The position numbers and the translations under genes are program-made. From positions 19,785,639 to 19,849,638 of the forward strand of contig NC_087067.1 of assembly GCF_963678635.1 (NCBI RefSeq): a stretch of 64,000 bases of DNA, given 5' to 3'. This DNA comes from Symsagittifera roscoffensis (lineage: Eukaryota; Xenacoelomorpha; Acoela; Convolutidae). Position 1 is the first letter of the stretch. Each line of letters begins with the position of its first letter. Below are positions 28,717-41,627 of the stretch, one piece after another. The notes under the pieces are model-generated. The model was not told the origin of the DNA. It saw only the letters and a list, made by a program, of their open reading frames with translations, and searched no databases.

Positions 28717-31329
28717 TGATAAAAGAAGATGACAAGTGTTTAAGTCCTTTTCAATTAAAATCGATACGGTTTACGTTTCTTCAATAAGAACACGCAACTC
28801 GACACGAGAAAATATAATATACAAGTGTTACAAATAAAAAATTTCGTCGGAAGTTATTTTGTCATTTATTGTTCCGAGTACGCAAGCGGCGTTCGCAATC
28901 TGTATTGCCAGGGAGATTCTCTGTTTTAAAAAGCTGCCTGCTCTGGGTTCCTCAGTGCATATGCTTAGGTTCTTACAAAGCTTGCTCAAAAAAAATCTGT
29001 GCTGGGGCCGGCCGCGCCCTGAATTTCAAAACCTAGCGGTTGAAAAAGATATCCATCATTTACAAGATCTTCATACTTGTCAATTTTTCGCTCTTCCCCT
29101 TCAGCGGCAGTCGTACCAGGGTTACAAACAGACCCGACATTAATCCTACAAGGAGCTAAGGAGTCTGCTACCGTTACATCCCACAAGAGCTGATTACCAA
29201 CAGCCCATGGCACGAGCGTCAAACCGTCTGTTCGCTTCTGATCGGTCCTGTAGAGGTGTTGTGGGTCTAAAACTGACTGAATGTGAGTACAAGATAAATT
29301 TTGCTTTGTAAGGGCATTCAGGTTTGAATGCCTAGAGAATCTCCCTGCACTTTTGAGGCAAGACATACCATGCCAACTATCCTCGGTAACGACTTTTCCG
29401 CACACGCATTTATGCCGTTCGCACATTTTTGAGCCTAATCGAAGTCCTATGGCAATTCTGAGTTGATGGTTCGACAGTTTTAACCTTAACTTTTTGCATG
29501 GGATGACGTTCAAACATTGGGAGCCAAATCTATCTTGGCACGCGTTGAATCTTTTTACGTCCATAAAATCAAGTCTGCAATTTCGCTGTCAAAAATTCGC
29601 TCCGTCCAATTTTTTTGGATTTCATTTTCCGGAGCCATTTCAATTTTTCCAAGTTCAAACCACCGTTTAAGCGCATCATCATAGGTTCCATCCACTTGCT
29701 CCAAACCAAAGATTTCGCTCAAGGCATGTTCCTCTCCTACTGCTGAGGCTAAGAAAGCGGGTAAAGCGAGTAGACGAGCGGAAGAAACGCCCAAGCCACC
29801 TTTGGCTGCCGGGAGAGCTGCTTGTAAAAGCTGGTTATCATCCAATTTCACGTTAGTGACCTTGCATAACGAATTCCTTAGTAATTTGTCGTAGCGTTCC
29901 AAAAAATCATTTTGCAAAAAACAAGGGCTCGAACGCAAAAACTATAGGAGTTTTGGCATGCTAAAGCAATTTTTTCAGGAGATAAAAACCCTAATGGGCG
30001 TCTAGTTTGTCAATGACATTCGAGATTTTTTCAAGCTCCTTAATTTTTTCGTCGAGCAATTCTTTCCGGGAAAGTTCGCCGATTGGAGATCCTAAAATGA
30101 GGAGTTCTTCTTTTGTTTTCATTTTTATTGTGGAGCATATTTTTCGAAATTGTGTTAAAAATGAATTATACTGTGTACTAGTAGTCGGTCACAAAAAACA
30201 AAGTTCGCACTTCTCAGTCTTCAAGCTCAGGCCGTAAATTTGTTCCGATTTCAGAATGTTTTTAAGGTCCCGGAGTCCTACCCTATAATCGCCGGCTAAA
30301 TTTCCATCACCTAAATACCAGATTATAATTTTCGACTCCAACTGTTTGACTGGTGTATGAATTGTTTCCGCAAAAAGGGGTGGGGCTTCAGGATCACCTT
30401 GCTGACTTCCGTCTTCTGACATTATGACAGAGCTTCCTCTAAAAAGGTAACCAGGTTTACTATACGCGCAATGGGTGTAATTTTACAAATTGGGGCGATT
30501 TGAAAAAACATGATTCAGCATTGTTTCTCTATTTAGAGATTTAAAGGCATTCTTAAAATCTAGTTTCAAAAGAACAGTGCATTTTGGATCGTCGTCCGGT
30601 TCAATTAGGTTTCAAAAAGACCGTGCAGCTATTTCTGCTCCTCGTTGGGTACCGCATCCAATTTTGTTGCTCACAGAGGGCCTTGCTTCCAGCGCATTTA
30701 GACGCGATACGTCTCAGCGTGTTGCCTATGGCAATCGGTCTCAATCCTCCGTCTATCTTTATGAGGGCGATAAGCTTTGCGCCAAAAAGAAAGGTCTTAG
30801 GGGTTCGGGTATTTTGCCTTCTCCAATGAGGTTTATCAGCTTAGTAAGCGATTTCAGAAAATTAAGTCCTGCACTGCCATTTGACTTATACTAACAAGAT
30901 ATTTAAAAATTTGAGGAAGTATTTTAACAGGACCTGCTGCTGATCCGTTCGGAAAGGACATTATCGCTTTGTATAGGTCGAAATTGGTTACGAAAAAAAC
31001 TATCCAACTTTTCTGGATTTGGAGCTGCAAATTTGGCTCGCTGAGGGTGCTTAGACAACAATTTTTGATAACTATCAAATGAAAAAGGAGCAATTTTGTC
31101 ATCCGAAGCAGCAAGCCTTATTCCTCCCGTTACATTTCCTTCATCGAGCTTAATACTTATTAGCTTTATTCTCTGCTCGAGGTCACTCAGAGGCGGGCTT
31201 GAAACTTGGGGATGGGGTTTTGGAAGTGACACTTCATTTGCTCGAATTTTTTTATTTATCAATGAGCTCATGTTTGTGGTCTGTTTGCGTCCACTTCTTT
31301 TCGGTTGCTCCAAAAAAAACATCTCCAAA
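28717..31329 (-). mobile_element. LINE-R copy 1: RT element with C-terminal zinc finger and PD-(D/E)XK-like nuclease
   Basis: 5'-to-3' on the minus strand. It begins with an N-terminal segment (31328-30924: LDEGNVTGGIRLAASDDKIAP). A decayed RT follows, with SQQGDPEAPPLFAETI and WYLGDGNLAG at 30422-30189 (family consensus QQGDPLGP and YLDDG). Next is a thumb region (29938-29555, PAAKGGLGVSSARLLALPAF). Last is the C-terminal domain (29564-28986) with CVCGKVVTEDSWHGMSC and RTDGLTLVPWAVGNQLL-WDVTV, a nuclease-like stretch. The frame is broken several times (RT shifted, catalytic DD changed to GD), so it is dead. The same family in other animals has RPDG at the nuclease start. The LINE clade is uncertain. 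LINE-1 interrupted its 3' flank at 28716/5272. Confidence 0.75.
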
Positions 31330-32760
31330 AAATTTCGTCGGAAGTTATTTTGTCATTTATTGTTCCGAGTACGCAAGCGGCGTTCGCAATCTGTATTGCC
31401 AGGGAGATTCTCTGTTTTAAAAAGCTGCCTGCTCTGGGTTCCTCAGTGCATATGCTTAGGTTCTTACAAAGCTTGCTCAAAAAAATTCTGTGCTGGGGCC
31501 GGCCGCGCCCTGAATTTCAAAAGCTAGCGGTTGAAAAAGATATCCATCATTTACAAGATCTTCATACTTGTCAATTTTTCGCTCTTCCACTTCAGCGGCA
31601 GTCGTACCAGGGTTACAAACAGACCCGACATTAATCCTACAAGGAGCTAAGGAGTCTACTACCGTTACATCCCGCAAGAGCTGATTACCAACAGCCCATG
31701 GCACGAGCGTCAAACCGTCTGGTCGCTTCTGATCGGTCCTGTAGAGGTGTTGTGGGTCTAAAACTGACTGAATGTGAGTAGAAGATAATTTTTGCTTTGT
31801 AAGGGCATTCAGGTTTGAATGCCTAGAGAATCTCCCTGCACTTTTGAGGCAAGACAGACCATGCCAACTATCCTCGGTAACGACTTTTCCGCACACGCAT
31901 TTATGCCGTTCGCACATTTTTGAGCCTAATCGAAGTCCTGTCGCAATTCTGAGTTGATGGTTCGACAGTTTTAAACTTAACTTTTTGCATGGGATGACGT
32001 TCAACCATTGGGAGCCAAATCTATCTTGGCACGCGTTGAATCTTTTTACGTCCATAAAATCAAGTCTGCAATTTCGCTGTCAAAAATTCGCTCCGTCCAA
32101 TTTTTTTGGATTTCATTTTCCGGAGCCATTTCAATTTTTCCAAGTTCAAACCACCGTTTAAGCAAATTTGGCTCGCTGAGGGTGCTTAGACAACAATTTT
32201 TGATAATTATCAAATGAAAAAGGAGCAATTTTGTCATCCGAAGCAGCAAGCCTTATTCCTCCCGTTACATTTCCTTCATCGAGCTTAATACTTATTAGCT
32301 TTATTCTCTGCTCGAGGTCACTCAGAGGCGGGCTTGAAACTTGGGGATGGGGTTTTGGAAGTGACACTTCATTTGCTCGAATTTTTTTATTTATCAATGA
32401 GCTCATGTTTGTGGTCTGTTTGCGTCCACTTCTTTTCGGTTGCTCCAAAAAAAAACAAGAACAACGTTAAAAAAAATTAGTCATTTTGTAACATCTTTTA
32501 CATTGTAGACGATGTCATTTATTTTGTCCGACAGACTTTCCGCCAAGGGAACACGCGAGTCTTTTGGTACTCTCTTGAGTACTCGGACATTTGAGAAGGC
32601 TGTATTGACATAATTGTCTAGCACTAAATCATTACCTATTGTTGCTTTATTAACAGATTTTACATAAACCCATAAAGGTTTTCTCAGAGTCGCTAAGAGA
32701 ATTGTTTTCAGAATTGATATGATACCAACTAGAACAACAATCACATCTAATCTAATTTAT
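31330..32760 (-). mobile_element. LINE-R copy 2: internally deleted tandem copy
   Basis: Its 3' part (31330-32163) is nearly identical to 28846-29660 of copy 1. The sequence then jumps to the 5' part (32163-32450, equal to 31030-31320 of copy 1) with loss of about 1.37 kb. The join falls at a two-base GC shared by both sides. A further 5' coding piece (32744-32481, RVLKRVPKDSRVPLAESL) belongs to the N-terminus of the same family and is absent from copy 1. The C-terminal frame (32055-31477) is intact over 192 residues and keeps RPDGLTL. Copies 1 and 2 are head-to-tail. Confidence 0.8.
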
Positions 32761-33173
32761 CAGTCCTGAAGGTTTTAAGCAATCTTTGCTTGTACACTCT
32801 TTGTTGTTTTTCCTCATCTTGACTCATCATAAAGGTAGAAAAAAAGATTTTTGACTGCACTTTAGGGCAGTGAACTAACCCATGATGCGCGGTTAGTTGG
32901 AATTTTATAAATCAGCCAATAAAAAAAATAAAAGACATTTAAATTAATTTAATTTTTAAAATCGAATTATAAAAATCAAAAACAAGGAACAATCTCACCC
33001 GAGCTCAGTAGGTCCAGCGGTGCACCACCAGACTCTTCAAGCCAGTTCCAGTTTCCCACCTCCCCAGAGAAAACCACTTGACAGACTTGTCTCTAAAATC
33101 CCTGAGAGGGCGCTCCACAAACAGGCACAAACATCAAACATAACAAATCTATTTAATAAATTTATCACAACAA
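32761..33173. other. Unassigned spacer between LINE-R and LINE-2
   Basis: AT-rich; no ORF or motif I recognise. A short GC-richer stretch at 33000-33150 has no visible homology. Confidence 0.4.
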
Positions 33174-34788
33174 TTTGGCTAACGGAAGCTTTTTGCGGTT
33201 CAAGTCCGTTTTTTAGCGTATTGAACTTTCACGTGGTATTAATATTGCAGTCGAAACCGGGCATCATGTAAAATCGTTTATTCAATCCGCTGTAATATCG
33301 TTTATTCAATCAACTGCCATGGCGTGTGGGGACGAGATCTCATATAAGCTCGTCCCCACACGCCATGGCAGCGGATTCAATAAACGATTTTAAAGTGAAG
33401 TCCTTGTCACTATGCTGAGTGCTTCTAAGTATAATGGAAAATAAAATAGGAATTTCCTCGATGCAATGAAGAAGAAAGAACACTTCAATTACCGTATAAA
33501 AAGTCTAAGCGTCAATACAGAAAAGTTTAAAAAAGAACACTTTATTTGCACATCAAAATTAATTTCAATACACAAGTGTATGTCAAATCTTTTCTATCAA
33601 TTCATAAAATTATTATAACATCATTAGATACGCATAGTTACAAAAACAGAACAAAATTTATTACAATTATCGATGATTACTTTTAACCTGAGAGCTTCAA
33701 GGTGGTTTATATATAAATGTTACTATATAAACTTGAAGCTTTTCCATGAAACTTTACGATGAGTTGCCACAGAGGGGTCTTCTTTAAATAATAATAAATC
33801 ATAATTCTTGAATTTTATCTCTGCTTTTCTGTATGTTAGTATGTCTTTAAAGGTGACTTTATCATCTGTTAGTTTGTTCCAGATTATGACGGACTTTTTA
33901 AAGAAGGAATTTTCTTTGTATTGCCCATTGTATCTGTCGCCGAGTTATGATTTCTTGTTTCTTGTATTAATATCTATTTGGTGGTTATCATACTGAATGT
34001 TATTATAGGCTGGCACTTATTGATGTCGTATTTTCCAAAAGTGACATAATATTTTATAGTCCAGAAACATTGTTACTGGCAATATATTGTGTTTTAGCCT
34101 CAAGTCTGAAGATGAGTCGTATTTTGCACAATCGCAGCAAGTTTTTAATGCTCAGCTTAACTGTTGTTCCAGATATATCATTCAGTTAGCGGATATTACA
34201 CTTAAAAGAATTGCTGGGTAATGCAAATGACTAGTTACCAGTGCATTCATTATCAGGATTCTTGTTTTTACTGGCAATGGCTTTTTGATTGATTGAAGTG
34301 TTTTTATTCCGCATGCCATTTTCCTGAGATTCTTTTTGATTTCGTCTTGAAGTATTAGAAATCGATCTAAAACTACTCCTAGGTATTTAACATTGGTTTT
34401 TTCCTCAATTATTTTATCATCTAGATTTATAATATACTTTTCATCCGTTTTTCTTGAATGTTTTTTGCTGAAAACGATGAGTTCTGTTTTCTTTTGCATT
34501 CAATTGAAGTGAGTGTTCTAAAAAATAATTTGACAACAGACTGCAATTGGCTTCGAGTACTTTAGGAGCTTTTTGTGGATCGTTATTTTCACAGAATAGT
34601 AATGTATCATCCGCATATTGAACTATTTTACACGTTTTGTCAATTTGTTTGTTGAGATCGTTAATGTAGAGATTGAATATTAGAGGGCCAAGAACAGTGC
34701 CCTGTGGGACACCCTGCTCAAGTGCAATTCAATCGGATTCGGTGTTGTTAACAATTGTTTTCTGGCTTAGGTTGGTGATAAAGGAATG
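33174..34788 (-). mobile_element. LINE-2 copy A: 3' fragment (RT end and 3' UTR)
   Basis: On the minus strand, from RT (34740-34680, the GxPQGTVLGPL region) through MQKKTELIVFSKKHSRKTDEK and the C-terminal region to the 3' UTR with the 124-bp palindrome. It is broken by several stops and frameshifts. Its 5' side ends abruptly at repeat R. The most decayed of the three copies. Confidence 0.8.
33269..33392. repeat. 124-bp palindrome in the LINE-2 3' region, copy A
   Basis: Outer arms TAAAATCGTTTATTCAATCC and its near-exact inverse at the right end. Inner arms GCCATGGCGTGTGGGGACGAG and inverse enclose 'atctcatataag'. A second 'atcgtttattcaat' lies within the left arm. It repeats at 35192-35315 with the same length. 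It may be a 3'-UTR stem-loop of LINE-2 or a foldback/MITE carried along. Confidence 0.85.
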
Positions 34789-35098
34789 TAAGTAAGACAG
34801 ATCGGCGACGAGCAGCTTTGATTCAATTGAAATTGTGTGAAAAAATTCATTAATACTTTGAGCAAAAACTCAAAAACCGACAAGGCGTAGTAAGCTTGTA
34901 TGATCATCTAAGAAAAAATAAAAATTTTAATTGCAACTGAAAGTTTATGACATGATTCTAGTCTTAGAAACTATGACATCTTATAGGCCAAACTTCAAAA
35001 CGTCTAAAGAGGGTAACTAGCTTTGACCATTTGCTCTTGGTCTATTCTTTCTAATCCTAGTCCATATCTTTTGCGCTCCAAAATTACGGGCTGTTATT
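34789..35098. repeat. Repeat R, copy 2
   Basis: Second copy of 4829-5139, wedged exactly between the truncated 5' side of LINE-2 copy A and the 3' end of copy B. Confidence 0.75.
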
Positions 35099-38000
35099 TG
35101 GCTAACGGAAGCTTTTTGTGGTTCAAGGCCGTTTTTTAGCTTATAGAACTTTCACGTGGTATGAATATTGCAGTCGAAACCGGGCATGATGTAAAATCGT
35201 TTATTCAATCCGCTGTAATATCGTTTATTCAATCAACTGCCATGGCGTGTGGGGACGAGATCTCATATAAGCTCGTCCCCACACGCCATGGCAGCGGATT
35301 CAATAAACGATTTTAAAGAGAAGTCCTTGTCACTATGCTGAGTGCTTCTCAGTAAAATGGAAAAAAAAATACGAATTTCCTCGATGCAATGAAAAAGAAA
35401 GAACACTTCAATTACCGTATAAAAAGTCTAAGCGTTAATACAGAAAAGTTAAAAAAAGAACACTTTATTTGCACATCGAAATTAATTTCAATACACAAGT
35501 GTATGTCAAATGTTTTCTTTCAATTCATAAAAATATTATAACATCATTAGATACGCATAATTACAAAAAACAAAACAAAATTTATTACAATTACCGATGA
35601 TTACTTTTCACCTGAGAGCTTCAAGGTGGTTTATATATAAATGTTACTATATAAACTTGAAGCTTTTCCATGAAACTTTACGATGAGTTGCCACAGAGGG
35701 GTCTTCTTTAAATAAAAATAAATAATAATTCTTGAATTTTATCTTTGCTTTTCTGCATGTTAGTATGTCTTTAAAGTTCACTTTATCATCTGTTAGTTTG
35801 TTCCAGATTATGACGGACTTTTTAAAGAAAGAATTTTCTATGTATTGTCCATTGTATCTGTCGCCGAAATATGATTTCTTGTTTCTTGTATTAATATCTA
35901 TTTGGTGGTTATCATACTTAATGCTATTATAGGCTGGCACTAATTGATAATGTATTTTCCAAAAGTGACAATATTTTTTAGTCCAGAAACATTGTTACTG
36001 GCAATATATTGTGTTTTAGCTTCAAGTCTGAAGATGAGTCGTGTTTTGCACGATCGCAGCAAGTTTTTACTGCTCAGCTTAACTGTTTTTCCAGATATAT
36101 CTTTAAGTTAGCGGATATTCCACTTAAAAGAATTGCTGGGAAATGCAAATGACTAATTACCATTGCATTCATTATCAGGAGTCTTGTTTTTTTTGGCAAT
36201 GGCTTTTTGATTGATTGAAGTGTTTTTATTCCGCATGCCATTTTCCTGAGAGTCTTTCTGATTTCGTCTTGAAATGTTGAAAATTGATCTAAAACTACTC
36301 CTAGGTATTCAACATTGGTTTTTTCCTCAATTATTTTATCATCTAGATTTATAATATACTTTTCATCCGTTTTTCTTGAATGTTTTTTGCTGAAAACGAT
36401 GAGTTCTGTTTTCTTTTGCAATCAACTGAAGTGAGTGTTCTAAAAAATAATTTGACAATAGACTGCAATTGGCTTCGAGTGATTTAGGAGCTTTTTGTGG
36501 ATCGTTATTTTCACAGAATAGTAATGTATCATCCGCATATTGAACTATTTTACACGTTTTGTCAATTTGTTTGTTGAGATCGTTAATGTAGAGGTTGAAT
36601 ATTAGAGGGCCAAGAACAGTGCCCTGTGGGGCACCCTGCTCAAGTGCAATCCAATCGGATTCGGTGTTGTTAACAATTGTTTTCTGGCTTCGGTTGGTGA
36701 TAAAGGAATTGATCAATTCTATAGCTTCTTCGGAAAAGTTTAACCCTTTTAGTTTCTGTTTAAGATAAGTATGATCAATAGAATCAAATGCTTTAGAGAA
36801 ATCCAGTAAGGAATATGCTGCAGTTTTGTTGTTGTCTATTGCTTTTCTGAACGCTTCAGTGCAATAAAGAATAGTGTCGATTGTTGAATATGATGTTCTG
36901 AACCCAAATGGGGTATTACTTAGTAATTTTTGGGATATCAGATATTCGTTAATTTTGTTTATATAACAATTTTTGAAAAACTTTTGAGAGAGGCCCAGTT
37001 ATAGAGATAGTCCTTTAAACTTCTGGTAGTTCTGGACCCTCTTCTTTGTATATTGGTAAGACAATTGCTTTTTTTGTAAGCTTGCAAGGATATGTCTTGT
37101 TTTTCAAAAACTCTTTGTATAGAAATGTCAGATGTGTGTATATTTCATTGCAGCCACCCTTCAATGCCCAGGCTGGAATTTTGGATGGACCTGGTTCCTT
37201 TCGACAATTTAAACTAAGTATTTTTTTTAAAACTCAGCTGATGTGATGAATCAGAATGAAAATTTTTTTTTGAATGTTGCATGTAGAAGTCGGTGGACTT
37301 TGCCTGATTTTTGAATTTTTCTCATGAAAGCATCCAAGAGTTGAGAACTTGTTCAATCTTTAATGGTGTCAGAGCACATTCTTTAATGGTGTCAGGGCAC
37401 ATTCTTTAATGGTGTCAGCAAAGTTAGATGTGAAGATGTCGAACATTACTTCGGGATTATTATTGCTATAGAAAATCCTCCAATTTATGGCTGATAGTTT
37501 TTGTTTGAATTTATAATCGGAGTAGTTGGATTTGTCATATAGTTAACGTTTGATTGGTCTTACGTTGTTGTTCAGCTTAAGTTCTGTTATGAAAGCTGTT
37601 GCTTGGTGGTCGGTCTTAGTTGGTGGTGTGGAAAATATTGAATTATTTGTTAGATATTTTATGCTTAGGTCGGTAATAATATAGTCAATTAGTGCTTTTG
37701 GGTGAGTAGGTGTTAATTTGTTAGTGACGTCCAGATCATATGGTATTAAGATTGTGTCTAAAGGCTGTTTGTCGTCTTCGTTGAGATAGTTGAGATTGTA
37801 ATCTCCTAGTAAAATTAGGTTTGAATTAAATGACTCTGCATGGTCAATTGATTTGGCTAGATCTGCTAAGAAGACTAAATTGTTGTTTCTATTAGGATTG
37901 TAGGCTAGGTTTAATAGAGCAAGTCTATCATTTTTGTTGATCCCGGCTTTAAATTCTATCCAGATGCTATCATACGTTTTGTTGTGCATGTTGTTTAAGT

Positions 38001-38500
38001 CATGTCTTACCTTTGGTTTTAACTTTTTAGGAACCAATAACATGACCCCTCCACCCTTCAACTTTTTACTTGATTCACTAGTTCTATCACATTGGAACAG
38101 TTTATGTTTGTCATTGTCTATGGCCCATAGTTTATTGTCATTTGTATCATTGAACCATGTCTCAGAAAATCCAAAAAATGTATTATCATTAAAAGTTTTC
38201 ATAAGTTCTTTGAGATCTGAACAATTTCTAGCTAAACTTCTACAATTAAGGTATAGTAATTTTATGTTGTTGTAGTATTTTTCCAGTTTTTTCTTTATTT
38301 GACTGAATTTCATGAAGGGTCTTGGATTTGGGTGGATATCCCCTGATGTTAGGAGATTTTCATGATGGGACTTTTCTTGTTTTTTGTCAGTCTTGCTTGT
38401 GTTTTTTATATAATAATTGTAAAAGTAATAGCTTATATTATTAAGTATAGTGCAATAATATTTGTTCGAGTATATTGTGGCAATCCATGGAAAAAAATAC
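35098..38500 (-). mobile_element. LINE-2 copy B: nearly complete ORF2 (endonuclease + RT) and 3' UTR
   Basis: From the N-terminus: LTSGDIHPNPRPFMKF, a signature of CR1/L2-type endonuclease ORFs, at about 38340-38300. Then LLYLNCRSLARN, FSETWF, ILLGDYNLNYL and TDHQATAF (endonuclease motifs) down to 37543. RT follows with GAPQGTVLGPLIFNLYINDL and QYADDTLLF (36716-36363), then the C-terminal part (35940-35647). It is broken between endonuclease and RT and again within RT by stops and frameshifts. Near 37354-37418 a 20-nt block is present three times where copy C has about 220 bp of other sequence. The palindrome is at 35192-35315. Close to copy C in sequence (same RT peptide almost residue for residue). 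Confidence 0.88.
35192..35315. repeat. 124-bp palindrome in the LINE-2 3' region, copy B
   Basis: Same structure and length as 33269-33392, about 95 bp from the 3' end of the LINE copy. Confidence 0.85.
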
Positions 38501-41470
38501 TTGAATTTTATCTTTGTTTTTCTGTATGTTAGTATGTTTTTAGAGTTGACTTTATCATCTGTTAGTTTGTTCCAGATTATGACGGATTTTTTAAAGAAGG
38601 AATTTTCTATGTATTGTCCATTGTATCGGTCGCCGAAATATGATTTCTTGTTTCTTGTATTAATATCTATTTGGTGGTTATCATACCTAATGCTATTATA
38701 GGCTGGCACTAATTGATAATGTATTTTCCAAAAGTGACATAATATTTTTTAGTCAAGAAACATTGTAACTGGCAATATATTGTGTTTTAGCTTCAAGTCT
38801 GAAAATGAGTCGTGTTTTGCACGATCGCAGCAAGTTTTTACTGCTCAGCTTAACTATTTTTCCAGATATATCATTAAGTTAGCGGATATTCCACTTAAAA
38901 GAATTGCTGGGAAATGCAAATGACTAATTACCAGTGCATTCATTATCAGGAGCCTTGTTTTTTTTGGCAATGGCTTTTTGATTGATTGAAGTGTTTTAAT
39001 ACCGCATGCCATTTTCCTGAGAGTCTTTCTGATTTCGTCTTGAAATGTTGAAAATTGATCTAAAACTACTCCTAGGTATTCAACATTGGTTTTTTCCTCA
39101 ATTATTTTATCATCTAGATTTATAATATACTTTTCATCCGTTTTTCTTGAATGTTTTTTGCTGAAAACGATGAGTTCTGTTTTCTTTTGCAATCAACTGA
39201 AGTGAGTGTTCTAAAAAATAATTTGACAATAGACTGCAATTGGCTTCGAGTGCTTTAGGAGCTTTTTGTGGATCGTTATTTTCACAGAATAGTAATGTAT
39301 CATCCGCATATTGAACTATTTTACACGTTTTGTCAATTTGTTTGTTGAGATCGTTAATGTAGAGGTTGAATATTAGAGGGCCAAGAACAGTGCCCTGTGG
39401 GGCACCCTGCTCAAGTGCAATCCAATCGGATTCGGTGTTGTTAACAATTGTTTTCTGGCTTCGGTTGGTGATAAAGGAATTGATCAATTCTATAGCTTCT
39501 TCGGAAAAGTTTAACCCTTTTAGTTTCTGTTTAAGATAAGTATGATCAATAGAATCAAATGCTTTAGAGAAATCCAGTAAGGAATATGCTGCAGTTTTGT
39601 TGTTGTCTATTGCTTTTCTGAACGCTTCAGTGCAATAAAGAATAGTGTCGATTGTTGAATATGATGTTCTGAACCCAAATGGGGTATTACTTAGTAATTT
39701 TTGGGATATCAGATATTCGTTAATTTTGTTTATATAACAATTTTTGAAAAACTTTTGAGAGAGGCCCAGTTATAGAGATAGTCCTTTAAATTTCTGGTAG
39801 TTCTGGACCCTCTTCTTTGTATATTGGTAAGACAATTGCTTTTTTTGTAAGCTTGCAAGGATATGTCTTGTTTTTCAAAAACTCTTTGTATAGAAATGTC
39901 AGATGTGTGTAGATTTCCTTGCAGCCACCCCTCAATGCCCAGGCTAGAATTTTGGATGGACCTGGTGCCTTTCGACAATTTAAACTAAGTATTTTTTCTT
40001 TAAACTCAGCTGATTTGATGAATCAGAATGAAAATTTTTTTTTGAATGTTGCATGTAGAAGTCGGTGGACTTTGCCTGATTTTTGAATTTTTCTCATAAA
40101 AGCATCCAAGAGTTGAGAAGTCGCCGAAAGAGTTTCTGAGTAATGGAATGAGGTTGGAAGATTTTTTTGAGTTTCTTGTATCGTTTATTATACTCCATTT
40201 TTCGCGTTTGCTTTTTTCGAGTTAAACAGTTGGGATATAAATTTATCATCTTCGTAGTTTACCTTTAGTTTGTCGTTGCGACTGAAAACAGTCTCCTGTG
40301 GGGCACATTCTTTAATGGTGTCAGCAATGTTAGATGTGAAGTTGTCGAACATTATTTCGGGATTATTATTGCAATAGAAACTTCTCCAATTTATGGCTGA
40401 TAGTTTTTGTTTGAATTTGTAATCGGAGTAATTGGATTTGTCATATAGTTAACGTTTGATTGGTCTTACGTTGTTGTTCAGCTTAAGTTTTTATGATTGC
40501 TGTTGCTTGGTGGTCAGTCTTAGTTGGTGGTGTGAATATTATTGAATTATTTGTTAAATATTTTATGCTTAGGTCGGCGATAATATAGTCAATTAGTGCT
40601 TTTGGGTGAGTAGGCGTTAATTTGTTAGTGACGGCCAGATCATATGGTATTAGGATTGTATCTAAAGACTGCTTGTCGTCTTCGTTGAGATAGTTGAGAT
40701 TGTAATCTCCTAGTAAAATTAGATTTGAATTAAATGACTCTGCATGGTCAATTGATTTGGCTAGATCTTGTAAGAAGACTGTTTTGTTGTTTCAATTAGG
40801 ATTGTAGGCTAGGTTTATTAGAGTGAGTCTATCATTTTTGTTGATCCCGGCTTTAAATTCTATCCAGATGCTATCATACGTTTTGTTGTGCATGTTGTTT
40901 AAGTCATGTCTTACCTTTGGTTTTAACTTTTTAGGAACCAATAACATGACCCCTCCACCCTTCAACTTTTTACTTGATTCACTAGTTCTATCACATTGGA
41001 ACAGTTTATGTTTGTCATTATCTATGGCCCATAGTTTATTGTCATTTGTATCATTGAACCATTTCTCGGAAAATCCGAAAATTGTATTATCATTAAACGT
41101 TTTAATAAGTTGTTTGAGATCTGAACGCCTTCTAGCTAAACCTCTACAATTAAGTTATTGTACTTTTAAGTTGTTGTTGTATTTTTCCAGTTTTTTCTTT
41201 ATTTGACTGACATCCATGAAGGGTCCTGGATTTGGGTGGATATCCCTTGATGTTAGGAGAGTTTTATGAAGGGACTTTTCTTGTTTTTTATAAGTCTTGC
41301 TTGTGTTTTTTATATAATAATTGTAATAGTAATAGCTTATATTATTAGGTATAGTGCAATAATATTTGTTCGAGTATATTGTGGCAACCCATGGAAAAAA
41401 GATACTTTCCGTTCTTTTTTTTCAGTACCTTATAAGCTACAAGTTGATCGCTTTCGCAGACGCTGATGAC
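38501..41470 (-). mobile_element. LINE-2 copy C: ORF2 joined head-to-tail to copy B
   Basis: The RT core (39487-38854) is almost identical to copy B. The endonuclease region at 41200-40450 carries the same motifs but is broken. It lacks the 3' UTR: its C-terminal coding region joins directly to the 5' end of copy B at 38500/38501. The join creates an uninterrupted 388-codon minus frame (38709-37543) that fuses 70 residues of copy C's C-terminus to copy B's endonuclease. Confidence 0.85.
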
Positions 41471-41627
41471 AGATATGCTAGCCAAGACAAAAAGTAACAT
41501 TATATCGTTTTGTAGAACAATTTTAGTTACAATTACAAATAGCAGTCGTTTATCAACAAGATAGTCTTAACTAGCATTACTTAATAATGAAAACCTTGCG
41601 AGTAGTTATATGTCTGCTGGTTACGAT

